From Sphaerulina vaccinii (lineage: Eukaryota; Ascomycota; Dothideomycetes; Mycosphaerellales; Mycosphaerellaceae): a stretch of DNA of 64,000 nt. Each line of letters opens with the position of its first letter. The stretch's first letter is position 1. The DNA is taken from NCBI GenBank assembly GCA_022570795.1, contig JAKUDP010000003.1:2480001-2544000 (forward strand). The letters are read 5' to 3'. Positions 41,287 to 51,533 of the stretch are shown piece by piece. The position numbers were made by a program, and so were the translations under genes. The notes under the pieces are model-generated. The model saw only the letters and a list, made by a program, of their open reading frames with translations. It was not told the DNA's origin and ran no database searches.

Positions 41287-42894
41287 CTACAGCAGACCAG
41301 ACTTCGCCAAATCCTCATACACTCTCTTCGGCATGATGTTGCCAGCTGGGTCTTCCATCTCAACAATACCATCTCCATCGGCGCCTCCTTTTCTCTCGAG
41401 GTCTCTGTTCCTGTCTCGCTCGAGCTTCTCCCACAGCTTCTCGGCCTCTTCGATCTTCGTGATTTCTCTGAACAGGCCAGTGTTCTTTGTGATACCCAGA
41501 CATTGCAGGCCATAGATGTGGCGCGCCTCGCTGAAGTGCTTGTCGAAAGCTCGACGTCCCATATAGACATAGTTGCCACAGATTTCGCAAGAGAACTCCA
41601 CTCCAAGACCGTGAAGCTTGTATAGCCAGAAGGGGATGGGCTTACCGTCCCATGCGAGCGGAAGCTTCAACGGATTGTACACCTTCTCCTCATCATCGTC
41701 GTCATCTTCCTCCGCGTTCGTAGGTCTGCTCATAGCTTCGTTCTCCTCTTCGAATAAGGCCGCGAGTTCTTGCTGTCTCTCCTTATCTGTCATACCAGCT
41801 TTGCGCTCAACGTTTACGCGTGTGTCTTCTCGCTGTGTCTGCATGTTCTTGGCAAGCTTGCGGATGCGATGCTCGCGCTCAGCCACTGCCCGCTCCTTTA
41901 CCCGTGCTAGATCTGATGCGCCATTTCCGTTTGTCATTTCTGTATCCTCGCCTCCATTCGCGAGCTTTTGTTGCCGTGCTTCAGCTGCCTTGATGTGCTT
42001 CTTGCCTGTCAAGTGTGCTTTGTAGACGTTGTCATTCTTGAATTCCTTCTGGCAGTCTGCGCACCACACACCCCCTCCTGTGGCTTCTGTTGTCAGCCCA
42101 TTCGAAGCTGTACCGTTTGAGGCGGCCTTGCTTGTTCCCCAACCTGGAATTTTGTCTTCTGACCACTCTTGCTCGAACTCATCTTGAAAGCTCTTCATCA
42201 GCTTCTCCAGATCCTCCAATGGCTTGATCTTCCTAAGAAAGCCCTCCAGGTACTGCGCAAGTGATCCCACATAGGCAAAGTATTGGTCGGTCATCTTCTC
42301 CTGCCGGCTGATGACACATTTCGGTGGCGTGAAGATATCGAAGTTGTCGAGATATTGCAGATATGTGAGTTTCCGCACATTCTTCACACCAGGCAGATTC
42401 AGGTACTCCTCGTGGGGCAGAGTCAGATCGAAGAAGCGGCCAAACGCTTCCTCGCCAGTGAACATGGTATTGATATCGCCAGCAAATCCACCCGGAGGCC
42501 CTCCATCTTCAGCCCGCTTGTATGCGCGCTCCAAGTTCTCGACAGGCTCGTTTGGATATCGCTTGTGGAAGTCCTTGACCTTGCTCAGCTCGTCGTAGAA
42601 GGTGGCATAGGTATCGCCAGTGCTGATCTGCTGGATTTCGTGCGTTCGTGATTCTTGTTCATCGTATAGGCGAATGGCACGTTGCGACTGGGTTTGGATG
42701 CGTTGTAGGAAGTTGGCGATTTCATGGTCGCGGACGAGGCGACTGCGGATCTGTGAGTTGTGAGCTCTGTCTGATATAAGTAGGGAGAGTGATTCTATAC
42801 TCACGTGCTTGGGGTCGTCGAGGATGCGGTCTGCAATGGCCTGCTCTAGTCGCTCGACATCCTCGTGAATCGCCCGCAGGTCTTCGTAAATCAT
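41287..42894 (-). CDS. Splicing factor 3A subunit 3 (SF3a60/Prp9/Sap61)
   Basis: A component of the U2 snRNP SF3a complex, needed for prespliceosome assembly. Exons are 42894-42805 and 42750-41287 (517 aa). The 54-nt intron (gtgagt...ctcacag) has no stop and keeps the frame, so an unspliced form with 18 extra residues is possible. Splicing restores DDPKHIRSRLVRDHEIANFL, the family consensus. The protein has the SF3a60 N-terminal helical region, a C2H2 finger (WCADCQKEFKNDNVYKAHLTGKKH), an acidic stretch and the C-terminal matrin-type finger (FSCEICGNYVYMGRRAFDKHF). It is divergent from FAL1, with 276 bases between starts. Confidence 0.94.
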   Translation of the reverse strand: MIYEDLRAIHEDVERLEQAIADRILDDPKHVSIESLSLLISDRAHNSQIRSRLVRDHEIANFLQRIQTQSQRAIRLYDEQESRTHEIQQISTGDTYATFYDELSKVKDFHKRYPNEPVENLERAYKRAEDGGPPGGFAGDINTMFTGEEAFGRFFDLTLPHEEYLNLPGVKNVRKLTYLQYLDNFDIFTPPKCVISRQEKMTDQYFAYVGSLAQYLEGFLRKIKPLEDLEKLMKSFQDEFEQEWSEDKIPGWGTSKAASNGTASNGLTTEATGGGVWCADCQKEFKNDNVYKAHLTGKKHIKAAEARQQKLANGGEDTEMTNGNGASDLARVKERAVAEREHRIRKLAKNMQTQREDTRVNVERKAGMTDKERQQELAALFEEENEAMSRPTNAEEDDDDDEEKVYNPLKLPLAWDGKPIPFWLYKLHGLGVEFSCEICGNYVYMGRRAFDKHFSEARHIYGLQCLGITKNTGLFREITKIEEAEKLWEKLERDRNRDLERKGGADGDGIVEMEDPAGNIMPKRVYEDLAKSGLL

Positions 42895-43170
42895 CGTCGT
42901 CGCCTGTCCTCCCTCCTACTTTCTGGCTGATGTCCGACTTCACTACCACACTTGTATGCAGTTTCTTCCGTTTCGTAAGATGTTCGGGGTGTGTTGGCAG
43001 TGGTTGATGTTGTGGTGAAGTCTGGCGCAAAGAAGTCAAGTCAAGTTGAAACTGACTTTGAGAAATTCTGCGGAGCTTGCTTTCCTCTCTTGTCGCGACC
43101 TCTTCCTTCTTCCTCCTTCTCCCTCACCACAACATCACAACCAACACAGAACAGCTATCAGATCATCAAC

Positions 43171-44427
43171 ATGGCAGACGAAGGAGGCATCGACCGCAAG
43201 GCGGAGGAGCGTATGGAGTTCTCCACGTCCAAGGAAGTGTCCGTTGCGCCGACATTCGAGGCGATGCACTTGAAGGACAACCTCCTCCGTGGCATCTACG
43301 CATACGGCTTCGAGTCGCCATCCGCCGTGCAGTCGCGTGCTATTGTGCAGATCTGCAAAGGTCGCGACACCATCGCCCAGGCTCAGTCCGGAACAGGAAA
43401 GACTGCTACCTTCAGCATTTCCATCCTGCAGGTCATTAACACTGCCGTTCGAGAGACGCAAGCACTGGTACTTTCTCCTACCCGCGAACTTGCAACTCAG
43501 TCGCAGTCCGTGTTGCTCGCTCTGGGCGACTACATGAACGTCCAGTGCCATGCATGCATTGGAGGCACCAATGTTGGCGAGGATATCCGCAAGCTCGACT
43601 ACGGCCAGCACGTGGTGTCTGGAACGCCCGGCAGAGTTGCAGACATGATCCGACGACGCAACCTGCGAACCCGCCACATCAAGATGCTAGTCCTCGATGA
43701 AGCCGACGAACTCCTTAACAGAGGATTCCGCGAGCAAATCTACGATGTGTACCGCTACCTGCCTCCAGCCACTCAGGTCGTGGTTGTCTCTGCTACCCTC
43801 CCATACGATGTGCTCGACATGACCACCAAGTTCATGACCGATCCTGTGCGCATTCTCGTCAAGCGTGATGAGTTGACGCTGGAAGGATTGAAGCAATACT
43901 TCATTGCCGTCGAGAAGGAAGAGTGGAAGTTCGATACGCTGTGCGATCTCTACGACACACTCACCATTACACAAGCAGTCATCTTCTGCAACACGCGAAG
44001 AAAGGTCGACTGGCTTACCGACAAGATGCGCGATGCCAACTTCACAGTCTCTAGCATGCACGGTGAGATGCCACAGAAGGAACGAGATGCGATCATGGGC
44101 GAATTCAGACAGGGCAACAGCCGAGTGCTCATTAGCACAGACGTCTGGGCGCGTGGTATCGATGTGCAGCAAGTCAGCTTGGTTATCAACTACGATCTGC
44201 CATCAAACCGTGAGAACTACATTCATCGCATCGGTCGATCGGGACGTTTCGGACGCAAGGGCGTGGCCATCAACTTCGTTACTAGCGAAGATGTTCGGAT
44301 TCTGCGTGACATTGAGTGTAAGTGTGCTTCAACTTCTCCTGTGCAGACAGATGCTGACTTAGAGACAGTGTACTACTCGACCCAGATTGACGAGATGCCG
44401 ATGAACGTAGCCGACTTGCTTTCCTAG
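43171..44427 (+). CDS. fal1: DEAD-box RNA helicase FAL1/eIF4A3
   Basis: A 401-residue DEAD-box ATPase of the eIF4A-III class: rRNA processing in yeast, and the exon-junction-complex core in species that keep the EJC. Exons are 43171-44317 and 44369-44427, joined as DIELYYSTQIDEMPMN. All motifs are present: Q motif with GFESPSAVQ, AQSGTGKT, PTRELA, TPGR, DEAD (VLDEADE), SAT, RGID and HRIGRSGR. The family-specific start MADEGGIDRKAEERMEFSTSKE and the end IDEMPMNVADLL separate it from cytoplasmic eIF4A. The 51-nt intron is in frame and stop-free. The ATG has a strong context and is preceded by a CA-rich leader. Confidence 0.95.
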   Translation: MADEGGIDRKAEERMEFSTSKEVSVAPTFEAMHLKDNLLRGIYAYGFESPSAVQSRAIVQICKGRDTIAQAQSGTGKTATFSISILQVINTAVRETQALVLSPTRELATQSQSVLLALGDYMNVQCHACIGGTNVGEDIRKLDYGQHVVSGTPGRVADMIRRRNLRTRHIKMLVLDEADELLNRGFREQIYDVYRYLPPATQVVVVSATLPYDVLDMTTKFMTDPVRILVKRDELTLEGLKQYFIAVEKEEWKFDTLCDLYDTLTITQAVIFCNTRRKVDWLTDKMRDANFTVSSMHGEMPQKERDAIMGEFRQGNSRVLISTDVWARGIDVQQVSLVINYDLPSNRENYIHRIGRSGRFGRKGVAINFVTSEDVRILRDIECKCASTSPVQTDADLETVYYSTQIDEMPMNVADLLS

Positions 44428-44926
44428 AGTGCAGGAAGTCTTCCTTTCGTGCATCATTTAAACAGCACAGATAACGACCAGGCGTTACTGAATGCTTCAC
44501 TGGCAAGAGGCCAAAGGGGATGGAAATGGGCAGTTGTAACGATATCGTAAGTCATACGCTCTTCATGCTCTGGCCTGCTGGTACCAATGCTAATGTTACA
44601 AACAGCCCAAAATGCGATTCAAGACTTCTCACCATTGCGTCCATCGTGTCCCCAAAACTTTGCGCTTTGCTCCAACAATGCTCGCGAGCTTAAGGTGCGT
44701 ACACACCTCTCCATACTGGCAACTGACAGCAGCTACACACTCTTGACGTCGACCCCATACGACCTCGTGCTCCACCTCAACATTCATCTATGCACCCGAC
44801 TCGGGTCAAGGCCGAATTTTGCTCTCCACCGTACTGTCCCGACTGTCCTTGCTCACCTGCCATCGATACCTCGGAATCAGCATCTCGATCTCTTTCTCGG
44901 TCTGTAGTCAATAGAGTGGTCATTAC
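44428..44926. other. Intergenic region, no gene seen
   Basis: Between the convergent FAL1 and the small minus-strand gene. A possible short second exon of the latter may lie here (see that entry). Confidence 0.35.
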
Positions 44927-45193
44927 TTACGGCGCCAGCATCGGATTTAGACGACGTCGCAGCAGTGTCTTCTTCTGCGAACCGTCAGACCAGTCGATCT
45001 GCAGACCATAGAATACAGCACACGAGGGCTTACTCTTAAGCTCGGCAGCTTGCTTCGGACCAGCGTCTTGCAAAATCGCTTTGGCTTGCTCGGCGTGCTC
45101 GGGCGTCGTTTCCATCTGCATGAGGGCTTCTGCTGTCTCTTTTGCGCGCGCCTGGCTATACGCCTTCAACACCTCCGTATCGACTTCGGACAT
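44927..45193 (-). CDS. Small hypothetical protein (88 aa)
   Basis: An ATG-initiated frame, MSEVDTEVLKAYSQARAK, with a helical Ala/Glu-rich first half and a second half with SKPSCAVFYGLQIDWSDGSQ and a basic end. The stop lies inside a gtaagt donor (CCG|TAA), so the last codon may be spliced to a short downstream exon; the choices I tried all give a stop within a few tens of codons. I recognise no family. It looks cytosolic, without signal or membrane segments. Confidence 0.5.
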   Translation of the reverse strand: MSEVDTEVLKAYSQARAKETAEALMQMETTPEHAEQAKAILQDAGPKQAAELKSKPSCAVFYGLQIDWSDGSQKKTLLRRRLNPMLAP

Positions 45194-45687
45194 GATAGCG
45201 CGTCTGGTACTGTTTCAGGTGTACTTGCTTTTCCCGACTGGTACGCTTGGTATGGTGTTTCTTGAGATTCGTTTGTTTTCGATCTTGTTATTTTGTGGTT
45301 GTTGTCAACGCAACTTCGAGGTGTATCATGTAACAAAGGGCGTCCTACGTCAGAATTGTGTTGAGCATCATGACTATGCCCTGTTCTGCCCACTCTACAG
45401 GCCCACATAACTATGTCAGAAGGACCACCAAACAATTCCTACTTCTTCGGCGTCGCCTCATTCTCTTGCTCTTGTGATGAGTTCCGAAAGTTGTCCACGG
45501 ACGGCTACGAGAAAGGGAACCCATCGGCAGAATGGCGGCGCTATGCGTATTGACGCAGCGCATACAGAAACATCATCCTTGTAAGGAAACTTCATCGGAG
45601 TATCACCATACCCACCTATCCACACACCCACCAAGCATACTTTTCTCAAATACTGGAGAATCTATTGACAAGCATTTCATCAAAAGC
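45194..45687. other. Divergent intergenic region
   Basis: No gene seen. The frame of the next gene is open back to an ATG at 45532, but the stretch reads like leader sequence. Confidence 0.4.
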
Positions 45688-46686
45688 ATGGGCCTCCTCA
45701 TCCGCATACAAAAGAAGCTAGAAAACAAATTGTTGCACAAGCACGGCGAGCACGGGAAACCTGTATACTATGCAGATCCAGCAGATGAAGTAGAAGAAAC
45801 AACTACACCACGAACATCTACGTCAGGTCCAACTAGACCAACTTCAAGACTCAACCTTTCATTCTTATCATCAACTCGACGAAACTCCACACAACAAGCA
45901 CAATCTGCGAACACAGATACTCCACCACGATCTCCTTCATTCTTTTGCAGAGGCTCTTCAGCACAACCCAACGCTCGACGATCACTTCACGCTCGAAATG
46001 GCTCGAATCTCTCAGCCACAGGACGAAGATCCGGAACTTGGCCACACGGTTCAGAGAGTGGACAATCGTTCAGGGTTCCTGCGTTTCCTGATAGTGGCTA
46101 CGTTAGTCGTGAGTCTGATCCTGATATCGGGTTTCTACCTGAGGGCGACGAAACACTTGCGAGCCCAAGTCAGATGGGAAATGCTATGACGCTTGGAAGG
46201 ATAGAAACGACAGAAACGAATGGTCATCATTCATGGAGAGGAGTTCCGAGCGGTCCGATGAGAGGTGTCCCAGTGAGACAGGCTTCTGGGATGACGAGTC
46301 CTGGTGGTATCGCAGAACGATATGAGGCTCCTAGTGCAATGAGTCCTAATGAAGATCTTGTGAATGGTGAGGATTCTACTGCTATTGCAACGGGAGGCTT
46401 GAGAGGTTTTGAAGGTGATCGTGATGGGTTCTTCACGCCACTTGCGCAGACGGTCGAGAGGGAGAGACCTGTACAGCCTGTACGGACGCAGACAGCTGCT
46501 CCGGCAATCGCGAGGCCTGCGCAGCCTGCGAGAACGCAGACTGATGCGCCTTTACAGAGTAGTGGTTCTAGCGGTGATGGCGGGAGGACTATGAGGATGC
46601 AGATCGATGATGCGAGGAGGCAGAGAAGGCCTTTTACTACTACGAGGGCACTCACAGGATATGCGTATGTGAAAGGGGAGTTATGA
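45688..46686 (+). CDS. Low-complexity hypothetical protein with possible myristoylation start
   Basis: A 332-residue protein from MGLLIRIQKKLENKLLHKHG, where Gly2 followed by small/hydrophobic residues allows N-myristoylation, next to a basic helix. The rest is disordered: Ser/Thr/Arg-rich, with Pro and Gly turns (PSGPMRGVPV, RPVQPVRTQTAAP, and the related RPAQPARTQTDAP, a short internal repeat). No domain is visible. An upstream in-frame ATG (45532) would add 52 residues and mask the possible myristoylation. It is likely a membrane-peripheral or regulatory fungal protein; I cannot name it. Confidence 0.5.
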   Translation: MGLLIRIQKKLENKLLHKHGEHGKPVYYADPADEVEETTTPRTSTSGPTRPTSRLNLSFLSSTRRNSTQQAQSANTDTPPRSPSFFCRGSSAQPNARRSLHARNGSNLSATGRRSGTWPHGSESGQSFRVPAFPDSGYVSRESDPDIGFLPEGDETLASPSQMGNAMTLGRIETTETNGHHSWRGVPSGPMRGVPVRQASGMTSPGGIAERYEAPSAMSPNEDLVNGEDSTAIATGGLRGFEGDRDGFFTPLAQTVERERPVQPVRTQTAAPAIARPAQPARTQTDAPLQSSGSSGDGGRTMRMQIDDARRQRRPFTTTRALTGYAYVKGEL

Positions 46687-46960
46687 ATGTGCCATGAATG
46701 AAGATTTAAGAATGAAACGTGAAGCGAGACAAGTACTAGTACTAGTACCATGAATTGTGTTGGGCAGAAGTCCCTCATTCTTGCGGTATGCTAGTATCCT
46801 TGCATCTCAATCTCAAGCTGCGCCGACCTGAGCTGAATGATTGCTCTGCTCCTCTCCTCTCATTGCGCAATTCGCGGTCTGTGCATCCTTCAAGCAAAGA
46901 TATCATCTGCAATGCTTCCAAAGCCGCGCATCTCAGCAAAGACGTAAAGTCTGTCATTAT

Positions 46961-47804
46961 CTACCAGATGCATCCATCTTGCAACATCTGCCCATGTAGT
47001 AGTACGCTCGGTCTGGAAGTGTACTGACCATGAGCGCGCTGATCTCCAAACCCACCAATTCCTTCATGATCTCTGATGGTGAGAGATGGAGAAATCTCCA
47101 GCTCCACGCATTCCGGATACCCCCAGTTGATCTCCAACTTGCCCCATGATCCAATCTGATCTGATGCGCCAGCATCTCCTAAAAAGTATGTCTTGGTTTC
47201 GTCATAGCCCCATTCTCCGACATAACGGGGACCGACAGGGAAAAGAGGGGCGTCGTACCTTGCACGATATAGCTGGGCTTCGTGACAGAGTGCCAGGTAG
47301 CACTCGCTGCCAAATCTTTGCTTGTACGAAAGGACTGGCATCGGTGACAGTGCCCTGTGGCGGTAGTCCAACGGGTTTAAGCGTCGCCTGAATAGCGCTC
47401 GACGAAGTAATGGTTTGTTGAAACGTGCGATTGACACCCTGTAGGCGATATATGTACTGGCCAGGTGGTGGTTGCCATTCGCGCCAATCGTCTGGTGGCC
47501 GCTGCATCTGCAAAAGAATCGCCTCCAGCAGCTCAGGAATTGCGAAAACGCGGGTGGACGATGGGATCTGGTATCTGCGTAGGCGCTTGATTTCTTGTTT
47601 CAATCGAAGTATGCATTTCGTATCTGATCGGAGGCTATCCAGGTGCTGCTTGGTCTCGTCCAATTGCAGTTCCAGAGTCGCTTCGCTATCGTGATCGAGC
47701 TCCGAAATCAAATCCTGCAGTCTGTCTCGAGTTTGAACTGATCTCTGCTGGAGTACTTTCAGGGCCGTGGATCGCTTTTGTAACGCACTGTCGATGAAAT
47801 CCAT
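46961..47804 (-). pseudogene. F-box-like protein, apparently frameshifted
   Basis: The frame from the ATG at 47804 to the stop at 47202 reads 200 residues: a coiled coil (QDLISELDHDSEATLELQLDE) and an F-box-like domain (FAIPELLEAILLQM, then RLQGVNRTFQQTITSSSA). Its last ~50 residues lose protein character. The coherent continuation lies in another frame, down to 46961 (YKQRFGSECYLALCHEAQLY, WGKLEINWGYPECVELEIS). I found no intron that joins the two. A frameshift around 47330-47400, natural or a sequencing error, is the simplest explanation. The F-box type would bring substrates to an SCF ubiquitin ligase. It is divergent from a similar gene at 48233. Confidence 0.5.
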
Positions 47805-48232
47805 GGTGAGCTGTGGAGTGGCGATGAGTATGCGTACGCCTAGCAGAAGAGTTTCGAGAGTATTATGTTGTGGATCGCAGAAAAGTCCGCCAATGTTCTC
47901 TGTGATCTTTGGCGTTCTGCCAAGCGTTGCTCCTCCGACTCTTTCGCGAACTTCACTCTGCTCAACCACACCAACAACATCCAGACTGGTGGCCTCAAGT
48001 CCTGGTTTTATCTAAACAACGCTGTCTCACAGCAGCCAATTGACTGCAGTCCGACCCCCATGGCGGCTGTCAAGAACGATACCTGCACGGAATCCGGCAT
48101 CCAGCAGGAAGAACTCGAACTCGACGTCAAGCCTCGCGAGCGCTGCATGTGGTGCAGCAAATCTCTTGCTTACGACACCGATTCCGCCGCTCGCCAGGCC
48201 GCAAGCGCACGCCATGTCTACACCGAGATGAC

Positions 48233-49108
48233 ATGCCTCCAAAACCTCTCTTCTCCACATCAAATCCGACTCACCAGCTTCCGCAGTACATCGCAGGTCA
48301 CGCCGCGGACAGCGCCTCCACATCGCGCAGAACTGGGTCAGAAGTACTAGAGGACAGTGTGAAGCCACAGCAAGCCATAGCAAGTCCGCAATCCAGAGTG
48401 ATTGGCATCACAGAACTTCTCGAGCGCATTCTTCTGCTCCTTCCCAAGACAGCTGCAGATGCAGATGAACCCATTACGCAGCTGTTCGTACTGCAGCGTG
48501 TTAACAGCGACTTCCAACGAACAATCCTAGGATCGAAAGCGCTGCGTGGAAGGATGCACTACATAGGCTGTTATAAGGCTCAGTCACTTCCGGGCCACAT
48601 CCCAACTGGCCCGATGGCCACTCAGTCCTTCAAGTCTGGCAAGAAGTTCCGTGTTGCTCTGGAGCGCTGTATGAGCCACCCTTCCATTGACTCGTCGATG
48701 CCTCTTGGGCAGTACAGCGTAACACAACACTACACCAAAGCAAAGGTCGTTGTCGATCGTGCAGCACTAAGGTCAGCTATGGCGATGCCTAGGATCCAGC
48801 CTCTTTACGAGTCCTGGATGGACATCAAGATCAATGCCGAGGTGGATGAGTGTATCAATTTGGTGTACGTCCCGATCCTGGCAGGCGACGATTTGCGGAT
48901 CCTGTGTGGCCAGTGGCAGACTGAGCGCAGCACAACTTGGCATGAAGTTGTGGTTTGGGCGATGGCAGTGAATATGCGTGCACGGCACACGCGTAACGTG
49001 AGCAGGGCGCGGCAGGCTCCGCTCTCTAATATGGGAGTTCGTCAGATAGCGAAACTGGCGCCTTGGATATTATCCGAGGAAATCGTCGAGTTGGTGGCAG
49101 CCCGATGA
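48233..49108 (+). CDS. F-box-like protein of fungal type
   Basis: A 291-residue protein with the layout of fungal F-box-like genes: a disordered Ser/Thr-rich N terminus, then the helical domain RVIGITELLERILLLLP with FVLQRVNSDFQRTILGSKAL (about 63-110), and an alpha/beta C-terminal domain (WTxx-free, ending LAPWILSEEIVELV). No leucine-rich or WD repeats follow. Another ATG at 48060 opens a different frame (MAAVKNDTCTESG...) with acceptable protein character, so the true first exon might start there and splice in; no convincing pair was found. It is related in style to the divergent neighbour at 47804. Confidence 0.55.
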   Translation: MPPKPLFSTSNPTHQLPQYIAGHAADSASTSRRTGSEVLEDSVKPQQAIASPQSRVIGITELLERILLLLPKTAADADEPITQLFVLQRVNSDFQRTILGSKALRGRMHYIGCYKAQSLPGHIPTGPMATQSFKSGKKFRVALERCMSHPSIDSSMPLGQYSVTQHYTKAKVVVDRAALRSAMAMPRIQPLYESWMDIKINAEVDECINLVYVPILAGDDLRILCGQWQTERSTTWHEVVVWAMAVNMRARHTRNVSRARQAPLSNMGVRQIAKLAPWILSEEIVELVAAR

Positions 49109-49434
49109 CACCAGCACCATGAATGCGTCGCTCGATGGAACTACGACTTAGCGAGTTGCGCCTGGAGAGTCAGCAGTCCTGAAAATGAAAATCACAAACG
49201 CACATCTTTTCTCCTCTCCCCATCCTCATGATCTTCACACCTCTTGCACACTGATCTTACAGTGTCCTAAGTAGAGAAAATGCTGTACATTGTGCTGAGT
49301 CGAGGCTATTGTAGCATACCAGAGCGTGACGCCAACTGCGACAAAAAACCGCTCCGTTTTCTCCCCTCTCTCTCTCTATTGCTTCTGCCCTGCCTGCCGC
49401 CTCTATCCTGTTTACCATCATCATCACATCTTCC
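49109..49434. other. Intergenic region, no gene seen
   Basis: The 3' flanks of two convergent genes. A pyrimidine-rich tract (ctctctctctatt) occurs near 49368-49380. No coding signal. Confidence 0.4.
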
Positions 49435-50120
49435 TTATGCCGACTCTGGGTACATGGTCTCCTTGAGGTTGATGCCGAGCTCTTCCCGGATGCCGTTGAG
49501 TTCCTGAATGTACTCGTCGTACTGACCCTTGTTCTCCACCTTTGCCTTGATTCCTGTAATGCTGTGTTAGTCCAAACTTCCCATATCTTCTCTGCTGTAT
49601 GGTGTTCTGGCATACCCTCGAATATTCTCACAGCAGTTGGGTAGTCATTGACCCTCCGTGCCGCTCGGAGCGCAGCAGTAATGACAGATGGAGAGGGCAC
49701 GAGATCATATGCAAAAGCATTGTTCAAGTTACGCTGCAGCTCGAAGACGTCCTGGACTGATTCGAACTCCTTTTCGTATCTGTATAAAGACCTTCATTAG
49801 CTATCTGCATGATCGGCGTGTTCTGAGGCAGTTTGCGCTCTTTTTATGCTTCCTGGTCCTTGCAGCTGTTTCTCCCCATTGCGGACCCATATCCTCCCCT
49901 TCAGCAGTGAGTCTTACCTAGCAGTGAACTCCTCAAAGCTCTCCTCGTGGTGTGGGTCGTGCGCGTCGTGGTCGGCGAATTTCCTGGATGCGGTGGAAAA
50001 GGCAGCAGAGGTGGTTGGCTTGAACTGAGCAATCTGAAAGCTGCGCATTAGTCGCACGCGGCAGGACTGTGTGGAGAATCGGGAGGCCCTCGCGACGCGG
50101 GCGAGAACGGCGGAAGACAT
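49435..50120 (-). CDS. cox6: Cytochrome c oxidase subunit VI (COX6/COX5A), three exons
   Basis: A nuclear-encoded matrix-side subunit of complex IV. Exons are 50120-49918, 49779-49616 and 49553-49435 (161 aa); introns are 138 and 62 nt with gtaaga and gtatgc donors. Residues 1-45 form a basic presequence (MSSAVLARVARASRFSTQSCR). The mature part has the conserved SFEEFTARYEKEFESVQD crossing intron 1, then ELQRNLNNAFAYDLVPSPSV and AARRVNDYPTAVRIFEGIK crossing intron 2, and ends ELGINLKETMYPESA. All junctions restore the family consensus, so the model is firm. The length matches yeast Cox6 (148) plus a longer presequence. Confidence 0.93.
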
Positions 50121-51533
50121 GGTGTCGGTGGAGTGGAGAGGTGGTGGTCGTTACAGTAGGGTACAGAGGTCGAAGTGCAGTCAATGTCGTTGGCCGAGCG
50201 GAAGAGTTAGGAGGAGACTTGGCGGAAACACGCGCTAGTAGCGGTCTTCCAGCCGGTCTTCACTCTTCAACACCACGACAAGTTCACTCAGTGTGGTTCT
50301 GACGTCTACTGCTATTGCTATCTTGAATGCTATCTCTGCTGGAAATTGTTGGGCACGTGGAAGCAACAGAGCAAGGAAGATCTTGAGCTCAAAGCTCTGC
50401 CAACATCGACAACCAATCGGATGCACTTCAATCGAACATCAGCCTTCGCGTCATCTCAAGAGCAGTATGAAGGAAGGCGCGTTGAACACGACTGAGCTCG
50501 CGACCTGCAAGTTACCTGAAGAGCTTGGAGAACGATATGTATGGACACACAGCCGGCCACGAGAGATCGTCACAGAGGTGATGCCAACTGAAAGACCACT
50601 CCTACTACGAGCGATGCTCAACGAGCCATTGGTCGCAGATGGGCTCTCGACAATGCAGGAGCAGACGTATGATAATATCGCCATTTCACTGGTATCACGG
50701 CGCAAGACAGCGATCGGCATGACTTTCACAAGGATAAAGCAGAGGTGAAGACCTCGTCACTGGCAGATTCGCCATAAACCACAGCAGAGAACGATGTTAT
50801 GAGCCACCACAGGTCTGGTCGACAAGAAGTCCTGCAGAGGCAATTTGGATCGAGCCATCCATGTCGCGGATATGGTCCAGTCAGACTCCAGCTTCGCTCT
50901 ACAGAGAGGCGGCCCAGGGAGGTACCTCCGACCTGGTGTTCGTTAGCGATACCAAACCATTTGCGCTTCCACTGGCACGTCCACAATAACATCATTACGC
51001 TTACGGTGATGACTTTGGAAAGAGTAGACTCCCTTGCCTATATCGCCAATTGGCACTCTCGGCATCTTGGGCAGATTGAGCGCAGATAAGGTAATATCTA
51101 TATGGGCTAGTAGTTCGTTCCAGAATACCGGCCAGTCCTATACTCTATCGCTGAACAGTGCTCTGCAGTATTCTGTCGTTAAGCAGTGCTTTGGTTTTAT
51201 GGAACGAACTACTACTTCGTTCCAGGAAACCAGCCTGCCTATAGGCATTGCTACTCGCGATTGGAAGTGCCATTTCGCAGTCAAAAAGTGCCCAAAGTGC
51301 TCAAAGTGCTAAATCTGCCACTCTGCAAAGCTGATGGGCAGTAGGCATGTTCGCCAATGTAAGTGGTATATTGTGCTTAAAAGGACTGACATATCTTCCA
51401 ACCACAACTTCCGTCTCACAACCATCAACACCTGGCCGCCACGACTAGTCTGGAGCAACATCAGCAACATCAGCGAATCTGTCGTCAAACCCCCGACTCT
51501 GCATTTAGCAGACTCTCAGACTCTATACCCACA
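50121..51533. other. Gene-poor region with a MITE-like repeat
   Basis: No supported gene. An open frame at 50293-50748 starts with GTG and has no family signature. The 15-bp inverted repeat at 51108-51214 is listed separately, and a short run of AGTGC-CAAAGTGC repeats follows at 51287-51310. Confidence 0.4.
51108..51214 (+). repeat. MITE-like element with perfect 15-bp terminal inverted repeats
   Basis: TAGTAGTTCGTTCCA at 51108-51122 and its exact reverse complement at 51200-51214 enclose 77 bases. The outermost TA on each side could be a TA target-site duplication of the Tc1/mariner type, leaving 13-bp repeats. No coding capacity. A further partial copy, TTCGTTCCA, follows directly. Confidence 0.5.

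Noticed and set aside
49780..49917. COX6 intron 1, 138 nt, as another introner-like copy because its length equals GRDP intron 1.
   Set aside because: By eye it lacks the gagctt core, the 17-nt spacing and the agctcaaagac motif, so the equal length is coincidence.
50293..50748. A possible 151-residue plus-strand protein.
   Set aside because: The frame starts with GTG rather than ATG, has no recognisable domain, and no flanking splice signals support it.
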